From: Streptomyces parvulus
Lineage (GTDB): Bacteria > Actinomycetota > Actinomycetes > Streptomycetales > Streptomycetaceae
Length of the DNA: 64,000 nucleotides
NCBI RefSeq assembly: GCF_014648855.1
Contig: NZ_BMRX01000008.1
Location: 80,047 to 144,046, forward strand
Direction: 5' to 3'
Position 1 is the first letter of the stretch. Each line of letters starts with the position of its first letter. This document shows positions 15,694 to 26,326 of this stretch, piece by piece. The position numbers and the translations under genes are program-made. The notes under the pieces are model-generated. The model had not been told where the DNA came from. It ran no database searches and worked only from the letters and a program-made list of their open reading frames with translations.

Positions 15694-16998
15694 TCAGGTT
15701 TGCCTTGACGACGCACCGTTGCCGGGTGCTGACGCGGACGGCGTGAACGAGACGGGCAAAGTGCGCAGACCCCGCATGATGAGCCCGCCGCGCCAGCGCA
15801 GTTCGCCCGGATCGGCGGCGAGGCTCAGGTCGGGGAGGCGGGTGAGGAGCGTGGCGAGCGCGGTCTGGCCCTCCAGCCGGGCGAGCGGGGCGCCGAGGCA
15901 GTAGTGGATGCCGTGGCCGTACCCGAGGTGCTGGCTGTCGCGGCGGGCCAGGTCCAGGGTGTCCGGGTCGGTGAAGCGCGCCGGGTCCCGGTCGGCGGCG
16001 GCCAGGACGACGAGGACGGGATCGCCCGCCGCGATCCGCTCTCCGCCGACGTCGAGCGGCTCGGTGGCGAAGCGCCAGGTGGCCAGCTCCACCGGACCGT
16101 CGTAGCGCAGCAGTTCCTCGACGCCGGTCTCCAGCAGGCCCCGTTCGCCGGCGGCGAGGGAGGACTGGAGGCGGGCGCGCTGCTCGGGGTGGGTGAGCAG
16201 GGCGTAGGTCCCGTTGCCGATCAAGTTGACCGTGGTCTCGAAACCCGCGAACAGAAGGATGAAGGCCATCGCCGCGGCCTCGTTCTCGGTGAGGTGCTCG
16301 CCGTGGTCGGAGGCGCGGATGAGGCCCGAGATGAGGTCCTCGCCGGGGCCCGGTTCGGACGGCAGCGCGGCGCGCTTGCGGTGGATGAGGTCGGCGAGGT
16401 AGCCCCGCATCTTCTTGACCGACCGCGCGACACCGCCGCGCGGTCCGCCGCCGTGACGGATCATCATGCCCGCCCAGTCCCGGAAGTCGTCCTGGTCCTC
16501 GCGCGGGACACCGAGCAGGTCGCAGATGGCGTAGATGGGCAGCGGGAAGGCGAAGTCGTGGATCAGGTCGGCGGAGCCGTCGGCCGCGAACCGGTCGATG
16601 AGGCCGTCGGCCAGCTCCTGCACCCGGGGCGCGAACTCGGCGACCCGCCGGGGGGTGAACGCCTTGCTGACCAGTCGGCGCAGCCGGGTGTGGTCCGGCG
16701 GGTCGATGTTCAGCAGGTGGGTCATCAGCTCGGCCTTGCGCTCCCCCGGGATGCCGGTCTTGCCCTTGGCGTGCGCGGGCTCGTCGTGGTGGGCCGGGTT
16801 CTTGGAGAGCCGCGGGTCGGCGAGGGCCTGCTTCGCGTCGGCGTACCGGGTGACCAGCCAGGCCTCCACCCCGCTGGGCAGCCGGGTGCGGTGCACGGGG
16901 GCGTGGTCGCGCAGCCAGGCGTAGGCGGGGTAGGGGTCGGTGGCGAACTCCCAGGTGAACAGCTCGGGGGCGGGTCCGGCGGGCGGCTGGGAGGTCAC
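15694..16998 (-). CDS. Cytochrome P450 (CYP107 type)
   Basis: A 434-residue soluble bacterial P450. The I-helix motif AGFETT is near residue 250, the ExxR motif EELLRYDG near residue 290, and the heme-binding loop LGYGHGIHYCLG near residue 365 contains the cysteine ligand. GTG 16998 overlaps the mazG stop (GTGA). The gene at this position in S. coelicolor is, from memory, CYP107U1 (SCO3099), reported to be needed for sporulation and antibiotic production; orthology here is inferred from synteny. No ferredoxin or reductase is adjacent, so redox partners must come from elsewhere. Confidence 0.92.
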   Translation of the reverse strand: MTSQPPAGPAPELFTWEFATDPYPAYAWLRDHAPVHRTRLPSGVEAWLVTRYADAKQALADPRLSKNPAHHDEPAHAKGKTGIPGERKAELMTHLLNIDPPDHTRLRRLVSKAFTPRRVAEFAPRVQELADGLIDRFAADGSADLIHDFAFPLPIYAICDLLGVPREDQDDFRDWAGMMIRHGGGPRGGVARSVKKMRGYLADLIHRKRAALPSEPGPGEDLISGLIRASDHGEHLTENEAAAMAFILLFAGFETTVNLIGNGTYALLTHPEQRARLQSSLAAGERGLLETGVEELLRYDGPVELATWRFATEPLDVGGERIAAGDPVLVVLAAADRDPARFTDPDTLDLARRDSQHLGYGHGIHYCLGAPLARLEGQTALATLLTRLPDLSLAADPGELRWRGGLIMRGLRTLPVSFTPSASAPGNGASSRQT

Positions 16999-17990
16999 CC
17001 CTCGACCCCCCGGATCGCGTCCCGGTACGCCCGTGCCGCCGCTCTCAGGGCCGCCTCCGGGTCCGTGCCCTCGGACTCCGCGCGGGCGGCGAGGGTCAGG
17101 AGGTCGTAGCCGATGCCCTCGCCGGTGGGGAGGGGGACGTCGAGGCCGGCCTGGCGGACGCGGGAGGCGAGTTTGGCGGCGAGGGCGAGGCCGGGCTGGC
17201 CGAGGGGGACGCCGTCGGTGACGGAGGTGCGCTGCTTCTCGGCGGCCTTGGTGCGCAGCCAGTGCTCGCGGACGTCCTCGGGGGTGGCGGCGGTCTCGTC
17301 GCCGAAGACGTGGGGGTGGCGGTGGATGAGCTTGTCGACGATGGTGCCGGCCACGTCGTCGACGGAGAACGGCGCGTCGGGGTCCTCCTCGGCGATGCGG
17401 GCGTGGAAGACGACCTGGAGGAGGACGTCGCCCAGTTCCTCGCGCAGTTCGTCGCGGTCGCCGTCCTCGATCGCCTCGACGAGTTCGTAGGCCTCCTCGA
17501 TGGCGTACTTGGCGAGGCTCTCGTGGGTGCGCCGGGAGGACCAGGGGCATTCGAGGCGGATGCGGTCCATGACCTGGACCAGGTCGAGGAGGCGGGCGCC
17601 GGGGAGGTCGTAGGAGGCGGGGAGCAGTTCCAGCTCGGGCATCCGGACCCGGCCGGAGCCGGCGAGGCGGGCCAGGCCGTCGGTGAGCGCGGGGTCGCCC
17701 TCGCCGGTCGCGACGACGACCGCGGTGTGTCCGCCGGCGCAGACGGCGACCAGTTCCTCGGCGGTCGGGGCGGCCTCGTCGACCGGTATGCCCGCCTCTC
17801 GCAGGTAGGGCAGCTGGGGGTGGGTCCCGTCGGCGCACAGGACGCGGTCGGCGGTGCGCAGGGCCTGCCAGGCGGGCCAGGAGAGCAGGCCGGGGGCGAC
17901 GCGGTGGCTGGTGGTGAGCAGGACGATCCGGCCGGGGTCGGCGGCGGCCGCGTCGGCGGTGGTTGCGTTCACTCCCCGAACGTAACGCAT
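16995..17990 (-). CDS. mazG: Nucleoside triphosphate pyrophosphohydrolase MazG
   Basis: A 331-residue all-alpha NTP pyrophosphatase that hydrolyses (d)NTPs to NMP and pyrophosphate, probably as house-cleaning. The MazG helices start near residue 145 (DRIRLECPWSSRRTHESL) and contain the metal-binding EEAYELVEAI and EELGDVLLQVVFHARI motifs. Residues 1-130 (RIVLLTTSHRVAPGLLSW...) resemble a degenerate tetrapyrrole methylase-like domain, as in YabN and mycobacterial MazG. ATG 17990 has GGGGGGCG upstream; a GTG six codons later directly abuts GGGGA and is less likely. It is coupled to the P450 gene. Confidence 0.9.
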   Translation of the reverse strand: MRYVRGVNATTADAAAADPGRIVLLTTSHRVAPGLLSWPAWQALRTADRVLCADGTHPQLPYLREAGIPVDEAAPTAEELVAVCAGGHTAVVVATGEGDPALTDGLARLAGSGRVRMPELELLPASYDLPGARLLDLVQVMDRIRLECPWSSRRTHESLAKYAIEEAYELVEAIEDGDRDELREELGDVLLQVVFHARIAEEDPDAPFSVDDVAGTIVDKLIHRHPHVFGDETAATPEDVREHWLRTKAAEKQRTSVTDGVPLGQPGLALAAKLASRVRQAGLDVPLPTGEGIGYDLLTLAARAESEGTDPEAALRAAARAYRDAIRGVEG

Positions 17991-18037
17991 GGTCCGGACG
18001 CCCCCCGAGTTGTCCACAGGGGGCGTGCGCGGGAGCG

Positions 18038-18685
18038 TTACGCCGTCTTCTGGCTCCCCGCGGCGGTGATCTCGCGTACCCAGGGCGTCTCGGCGTTGAC
18101 CCGGCTGCTCTTCTGGACGTCCCAGGTGCCGTAGCGCGGGTTGAGGTCGACGTCGAGCTTGGCGGAGGCCTTGGACAGGGCCTGCCAGAACTCGGGGCGG
18201 CTGGTGTCGGTGCCGAGGCTCTCGGCGAGCTTCTGGGCCTCCAGCTGGAGGCGGAGGTTCTCGTCGAGGCGGGCGGGGGCGACGCCGTACTGCTGGAGCC
18301 AGGCCGTCTCCAGCTGCTTGGCGCCGCCGGCCTGCTCCTGGAGGCCCGCGCGCATGGCCTGGGTCTCCTTGCGGGTGACGGTCACGCCGGCGTCCTGGGC
18401 GGCGCGGTGCAGCACCTGGTCCAGGACCATGCCGTGCAGGGTGTCGCGGGTGAGGGTGCCGGTGCGGGCGACGACCTGCTGGTACTGGGTGTCGTCCGGG
18501 ACGGCGGCGCGCTGCGCGGCGCGGACCTCGTCGACGCGGTTCTCCAGCTGGGAGACGGTGATGCGCTGGTCGCCGACGACGGCCGCGGCGCCGGGATGCG
18601 CGTCGCCGCCGCAGGCGGTGAGCAGGGGTGCCGCGGCGGCGATCGCGGCGGTGAGGAGGAGCGCGGGGCGACGGCGGCGGTGCAA
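18038..18685 (-). CDS. SurA-like (peptidyl-prolyl isomerase N-domain) lipoprotein, TTG start
   Basis: A 215-residue lipoprotein with a SurA N-terminal-like helical domain. The signal peptide ends in the lipobox LLTACGG; then VVGDQRITVSQLENRVDEVR starts the chaperone-like fold, continuing to about residue 170. No parvulin catalytic domain is present, so it is a putative extracytoplasmic chaperone. The start is unusual: TTG 18685 with GGGAGG five bases upstream gives a proper signal peptide; the only in-frame ATG is 87 bases further up and would bury it. The equivalent mycobacterial position between mazG and eno also holds a lipoprotein gene (lpqU). Confidence 0.8.
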   Translation of the reverse strand: MHRRRRPALLLTAAIAAAAPLLTACGGDAHPGAAAVVGDQRITVSQLENRVDEVRAAQRAAVPDDTQYQQVVARTGTLTRDTLHGMVLDQVLHRAAQDAGVTVTRKETQAMRAGLQEQAGGAKQLETAWLQQYGVAPARLDENLRLQLEAQKLAESLGTDTSRPEFWQALSKASAKLDVDLNPRYGTWDVQKSSRVNAETPWVREITAAGSQKTA

Positions 18686-18832
18686 GGAGACCTCCCGTTG
18701 GAGATTGTGCGACGGTGCACAAGGTCTTGCGATGATCGATGTTAGGCAGTGGCCCGGCTCTGGCCAACCCATTGGACCAACGATTCACCGGGACTTCGGG
18801 CACCGCCCCGCCGCCGCGCGTCGGGGTGCGGG

Positions 18833-20365
18833 TCAGCCGTGCATCCGGCCCAGCCAGTGGAGTGTGCGGCGGACGTCGGAGGCGAGCGGGTGGCCGGGGC
18901 CGTGGCGGCGTTCGACGTCGTGCAGCAGCCGGGCGAGCGTGTCGTGGGCGGCTGGGCGGTCGCCGAGGGCGAGCAGCAGGTGGCCGACGCGGCGGCGGAC
19001 GTCGTGGGCGAGGTCGGGGTCGCCGGCGACGTACTGGTTCTCGTAGTACGGGAGCAGCGCGCGGTACTCGGCGAGGGCGGCGGCCGGTTCGCCGAGCTGT
19101 TCCAGGCACTGGGCGGCGTCGTAGCGGTGGCGCAGGCACTGGGGGTCGGCCGGGCCGGCCTCGGCGGCGCGTTCGTCGGCGAGGCGGCGCAGTTCGGGCA
19201 GGGCGCGCCGGTACTGGCCGTCGTCCATGAGGGTGGCCGCGTACTGCCGGCGCAGGGTGCGGACGACCGGGGAGCGTTCGCCGTGCTGTTCGGCGGCGGT
19301 GGGCAGGATGGCGCCGAGGATGTCGACGGCCTGGGTGATGCGGCCCTCGCCGAGGAGGCGTTTGACCTCGTCGACGGCGCGGGCGACGTCCGGGCGGCCG
19401 GCCTGGGCGGGGGGCTGTGCGGGGGCGGGCCGGGGTGCGGGGGTGCGGGCGCGGTCGGGCCAGGGGGCGTGCGGGCGGACGAAGGGGCGGGTGGGGTCCT
19501 GGGCGCGGCCGGTGGGCGTGCCGCGCGCGGGGAGCAGCAGGGCGAGGTGTTCGTACACCTCCTGCGCGGAGTCGGGGCGGTGCTGCGGGTCCTTGGCGAG
19601 CAGCCGCAGGACGAGTGCTTCGAGTGCCTCGGGGACCTCGGGGCGGACGCGTCGGACGGGCAGCGGCGGTTCGTAGAGGTGGCGGTGGAGCGTGCCGAGG
19701 GCGGTGGAGCCGGCGAACGGCACGTCGCCGCTGAGTAGTTCGTGCAGGACGACGCCGAGCGCGTACAGGTCGGTGTAGGGGCCGACGGCGCCGCCCATGG
19801 CCTGCTCGGGCGACATGTAGGCGGGCGAGCCGATGGGGGTGCCGGTGTGGGTGAGGCGGGTGGTGTCGGCGTCCATGACGGAGGCGACGCCCAGGTCGAG
19901 CACGGTGACGGTGCCGTCCTGCCGGACCATCACGTTGCGGGGCTTGAGGTCGCGGTGGACGATCGGCACGGCGTGCACGGCGCTCAGTACGGCGCACAGC
20001 TGGGCGGCCACGGCGACCGCCCACTGCCAGGGGTAGGGGGTGTGTCCGGCGAGGTGGTCGGCGAGGTCGGCGCCGTCGACGTACTGCATGACGAGGAAGA
20101 GTTCCTCGCCCTCGCTGCCGGCGTCGTGGACGGTGACCAGGCCGGGGTGGTCGACCTGGGCGGTGACCCGGCACTCGCGGACGAAGCGGTGGCGCAGTTC
20201 GTCGGCCTCGTGCCCGGCCACCTTGTCCGGGCGCAGCAGCTTGACGGCGACGCGCCGGTCGAGCCGCCGGTCGTAGGCGGTCCAGACCTGGCCCATGCCG
20301 CCCTGTCCGACGAGGTGGGACAGCTCGTAGCGGTCGGCGACGACCCGGCCCGCCGTCGCGTTCAC
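18833..20365 (-). CDS. Serine/threonine protein kinase with C-terminal helical repeats, no membrane anchor
   Basis: A 510-residue Hanks-type kinase. The glycine loop VGQGGMGQVW, VAIK-type lysine in RVAVKLL, catalytic loop IVHRDLKPRNVM, DLG (in place of DFG) and APE-type YMSPEQ are present, so catalysis is plausible. After about residue 275 a proline-rich linker leads to about 200 residues of TPR-like helices (KRLLGEGRITQAVDILGAILP...). No transmembrane helix or PASTA domain is seen, so it acts in the cytosol. GTG 20365 overlaps the stop of the upstream membrane-protein gene (GTGA), suggesting a functional link. Confidence 0.88.
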   Translation of the reverse strand: MNATAGRVVADRYELSHLVGQGGMGQVWTAYDRRLDRRVAVKLLRPDKVAGHEADELRHRFVRECRVTAQVDHPGLVTVHDAGSEGEELFLVMQYVDGADLADHLAGHTPYPWQWAVAVAAQLCAVLSAVHAVPIVHRDLKPRNVMVRQDGTVTVLDLGVASVMDADTTRLTHTGTPIGSPAYMSPEQAMGGAVGPYTDLYALGVVLHELLSGDVPFAGSTALGTLHRHLYEPPLPVRRVRPEVPEALEALVLRLLAKDPQHRPDSAQEVYEHLALLLPARGTPTGRAQDPTRPFVRPHAPWPDRARTPAPRPAPAQPPAQAGRPDVARAVDEVKRLLGEGRITQAVDILGAILPTAAEQHGERSPVVRTLRRQYAATLMDDGQYRRALPELRRLADERAAEAGPADPQCLRHRYDAAQCLEQLGEPAAALAEYRALLPYYENQYVAGDPDLAHDVRRRVGHLLLALGDRPAAHDTLARLLHDVERRHGPGHPLASDVRRTLHWLGRMHG

Positions 20366-20925
20366 GCTCCGCCCTGGTGGCCGGGGCCGCCGTTGCCGTC
20401 GTGGCGGCGCAGGTAGTCGCTGAGTTCGTCGAGTTCGGCGCGGACCTGGTCGATGCGGGCGGGCGGGGGTGCGTGGTTCGGGGGCGGCGGGGCGGTCTGC
20501 TGGGGCACGGTGGTGGCCGTGTAGGGCGGGGCGGGCTGCTGCGGGTAGCCGTAGCCCGGGGCCGGGGCGTAGCCGCCGTACCGCTGCTGCTGGAAGTGGC
20601 GTACGTCCGCGGCGATGTAATAGGCGATCACGGCGACGAGGGTGCCGAGGAGCAGCACGAGTCCGGTGTAGCCGCCGGTGGTGTGGATCTCTTCGCCGGG
20701 TTCGGTGCCGATCAGTACGACGCTGAGGATGTCGGTGGCCAGGACGGCGACGAACAGGCCCCAGTCGACGGACCTGCGGGTGACGACCGCGAGGCGCAGC
20801 AGCATCACCCAGGTGAGGAAGCCGCAGCTGAGGACCGACAGGGTCACGAACAGCACGCGCAGGGAGACCAGATACCCGGGTGAGGGTGGCTGCTTCGCCG
20901 GCTGCGTGTAGCCGTGGCCGTGCAT
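20362..20925 (-). CDS. Small membrane protein with proline/tyrosine-rich tail
   Basis: A 187-residue protein with three hydrophobic segments (about residues 18-45, 53-75 and 86-108), then a P/Y/Q-rich cytosolic region (GGYAPAPGYGYPQQ...) and a short C-terminal amphipathic helix (RIDQVRAELDELSDYLRRHD). ATG 20925 has AGGAG six bases upstream. It overlaps the kinase gene by four bases and could be its membrane partner or substrate, which is inference. I do not recognise the family beyond a conserved Streptomyces hypothetical. Confidence 0.8.
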   Translation of the reverse strand: MHGHGYTQPAKQPPSPGYLVSLRVLFVTLSVLSCGFLTWVMLLRLAVVTRRSVDWGLFVAVLATDILSVVLIGTEPGEEIHTTGGYTGLVLLLGTLVAVIAYYIAADVRHFQQQRYGGYAPAPGYGYPQQPAPPYTATTVPQQTAPPPPNHAPPPARIDQVRAELDELSDYLRRHDGNGGPGHQGGA

Positions 20926-21046
20926 GGCTGCTCCTGGTACTGGGTCGGGCGGATGTCGCGTCGAGCGTATAGGCCGACACCGGCAGGGGGCCCGGGGTTG
21001 TACCGAACCGTTGTCGACCTGATCACTGCGGCTGATCCCGCTGGTG

Positions 21047-21817
21047 TCAGCCGCCGCACTGGCGGAGCATCGCCTGCCGGTCGGGGGCGGTCACGGCGAG
21101 GTCGTACTTGGCGGCGACCTGGGCGAAGCGGACCGCGTACGCGCACCGGACCGGCTTGGCCGGGGGCAGCCAGGCGGCGGGTCCGGAGTCGCGCTTGGCG
21201 GAGTTGGCGCGGCCCTGGACGGGGATCAGGTTGAGCGGGTCGTTGGCCAGTTGCCTGCGCTTGCCCTCGGTCCAGCGGGAGGAGCCCATCTGCCAGCTGT
21301 AGGAGAGGGGCACGACGTGGTCGATCTGGACCTCGCTCGCGTCCTGCTTGCGGAATTCGATGGTCGTGCCGGTGTAGGGGTCGTCGAGGGTCATCGCGAC
21401 GACCACGCAGTCGGAGCCGGAGCGGAAGCGGACGTCCTGGCCGTCGCGCTGGAGGAGGTCGTTGCGGGTGTCGCAGCCGTTGCGGGCGAGGGGGACGCCG
21501 TCGGCGGAGTCCATCCAGGCGTAGCCGAACTCGTCGCGGTCGTAGCCCGTCTTCGGGCCGCGTCCCTTGGTCGCCAGGTCCTCGATGAGGTCGCGGGCGG
21601 TCTTCTCGGGGCCGTCCCCGGTGACGGGGGCGAGGCCGGGGCCGGTGCCGTCCGGGTTGCGCAGGGGGCTGACGGCCGGTCCGGCGGCGGGGGCGGCGGC
21701 GCCGCTGTCCGCGGGGCCGGCGGCGCCGTCCTCCAGTCCCTCGCATCCGCTGACCAGGGCCAGTGCGAGGGCCGCGCCCGCGGTCCATCCGGTCCGGATC
21801 CTGCTGTGCCGCGTCAT
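21047..21817 (-). CDS. Secreted HNH-family endonuclease (DUF1524-like) lipoprotein
   Basis: A 256-residue protein with a lipobox-type signal (ALALALVSGC at about residues 14-23) and a C-terminal HNH/DUF1524-like nuclease domain. The motif QIDHVVPLSYSWQMG supplies the DH pair, and LANDPLNLIPVQGRANSAKRD the asparagines and following helix. Secreted HNH nucleases of this class are common in actinobacteria and are thought to degrade extracellular DNA. ATG 21817 has GGGGAGGGG upstream. It is transcribed alone. Confidence 0.85.
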   Translation of the reverse strand: MTRHSRIRTGWTAGAALALALVSGCEGLEDGAAGPADSGAAAPAAGPAVSPLRNPDGTGPGLAPVTGDGPEKTARDLIEDLATKGRGPKTGYDRDEFGYAWMDSADGVPLARNGCDTRNDLLQRDGQDVRFRSGSDCVVVAMTLDDPYTGTTIEFRKQDASEVQIDHVVPLSYSWQMGSSRWTEGKRRQLANDPLNLIPVQGRANSAKRDSGPAAWLPPAKPVRCAYAVRFAQVAAKYDLAVTAPDRQAMLRQCGG

Positions 21818-21952
21818 GCGCGCCCCTCCCCTGGTCGTTGCCGGTATCACCGTAGCGACGGAGAGGTCTGGACCATAGAGGGCTTTAGTGGGCATGCCGG
21901 ACATATCTGTCGTACCTTCGACAGTGAGTCACGTCTCGGAAGGAGCTGCTGC

Positions 21953-22153
21953 ATGGGCATCCTCGACAAGGTCAAGAGCATGGCCGGCAAGGACAAGGAC
22001 AAGTCACGGAAGATGTCCGACGCCGCCGAGCGCCAGGTCAACCAGCGCACCGGCGGCAAGTACGAGAAGCAGGTCGACGCCGCGCAGCAGCAGGCCGAGG
22101 GCAAGCTCGGCTTCGGCCGCGAGCGGGGCGGTGACGGGCCGGAGCAGCGGTAG
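21953..22153 (+). CDS. MT0933-like antitoxin family protein
   Basis: A 66-residue, highly charged, lysine/glutamine-rich protein (MGILDKVKSMAGKDKDKSRK) of the MT0933/Rv0909 antitoxin family. The ribosome site GGAAGGAG is strong. In mycobacteria this family is listed as the antitoxin of a type II pair, but here no toxin is adjacent, so it is an orphan and may have another role such as DNA or membrane binding. It converges on mfd with a long hairpin between. Confidence 0.8.
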   Translation: MGILDKVKSMAGKDKDKSRKMSDAAERQVNQRTGGKYEKQVDAAQQQAEGKLGFGRERGGDGPEQR

Positions 22154-22169
22154 CCGCTCGGCGCGTCCA

Positions 22170-22233
22170 GAACCGGTGAAGCCGTCCGCGGGCATGCGTC
22201 AGCCGCATGTCCCGGGGACGGCTTCACCGGTTC
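22170..22233. terminator. Long bidirectional hairpin terminator
   Basis: An 18-bp perfect stem (22170-22187 with 22216-22233) continues inward through a further 10 pairs with one bulge to a small loop. It separates the convergent antitoxin-like gene and mfd. Confidence 0.85.
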
Positions 22234-22254
22234 CCGGCGGTCGCCGGGCGCGTC

Positions 22255-25788
<3,534 letters not shown>

Positions 25789-26026
25789 GGAGGGGGCGCT
25801 TTCCGTCCTGGTGTGGGGCAACACGAGTAGCCCGACGCGGTGAGGGCCGGGGGTCTCCAGCCTACGACGCCTCGGGCGGCGGCGTCGGGGGCTGTGGATG
25901 GCGCCGGGTGGTGGGTGTGCGGCGTCGCGGTGGCCGTACCAGGGGGCTCCGCCCCCTGGACCCCCGGCCTGTGCCCACCCACCACCCGACTCGGTGGGTG
26001 GAGAGGTGGACGCCCGGGCGGGGACG

Positions 26027-26246
26027 GCTCGGCGGGTTGCAGGGCGGACCCCCGGGGTGACGGGCGGCTCGGCGGGTTGCAGGGCGGACCCCCGGGGTGA
26101 CGGGCGGCTCGGTGGGGGTGAGCGCCCGGAGGGACGGACCGCTCGGCCGGTTGCTGGGTGAGCGCCCGGAGGGACGGGCCGCTCGGTGGGTTGCGGAGTG
26201 AGCGCCCGGAGGACGGACCGCTCCGTGGGTTGAAGGGCTGACGCGC
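26027..26246. repeat. Degenerate 40-bp tandem repeat array
   Basis: Six units begin with GCTCGG or GCTCCG at 26027, 26067, 26107, 26141, 26181 and 26220; spacings are 40, 40, 34, 40 and 39 bases. Units 1 and 2 are almost identical and end GCGGACCCCCGGGGTGACGG; units 3-5 share GTGAGCGCCCGGAGG. The array is non-coding as far as can be judged, between mfd and the ABC permease terminator. Its role is unknown. Confidence 0.8.
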
Positions 26247-26251
26247 AAAGG

Positions 26252-26289
26252 ACCCGGCGCCGGGAGCCTCGTGGCTTCCGGCGCCGGGT
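26252..26289 (-). terminator. Terminator after the second ABC transporter
   Basis: ACCCGGCGCCGGGAGCC (26252-26268) pairs with GGCTTCCGGCGCCGGGT (26273-26289), 17 positions with one mismatch and a 4-base loop, 38 bases past the permease stop. Confidence 0.75.
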
Positions 26290-26326
26290 TTCCCCCGCAA
26301 CCCCCGTGTGCGGTGGCCGTCGGGTG

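Larger units (their letters stand above)
25789..26326. other. Repeat-bearing intergenic region upstream of mfd
   Basis: These 538 bases contain the mfd promoter side, the 40-bp repeat array (26027-26246) and the permease terminator (26252-26289). A minus-strand open frame through the repeats (25862-26248) gives a repetitive Pro/Arg peptide without a ribosome site and I do not regard it as a gene. Confidence 0.55.

Noticed and set aside
16995..20174. 1059-residue minus-strand frame spanning mazG, the lipoprotein and the kinase
   Set aside because: Only the C-terminal 331 residues are mazG; the rest is an Arg/Pro-rich shadow of the other genes' codons.
26027..26246. CRISPR array
   Set aside because: Units are contiguous without unique spacers and no cas genes are present.
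25862..26248. 128-residue minus-strand frame through the 40-bp repeats
   Set aside because: Translates only the repeats, with no ribosome site and no codon bias; the repeat lengths (34 and 39 bases) also break the frame periodicity.
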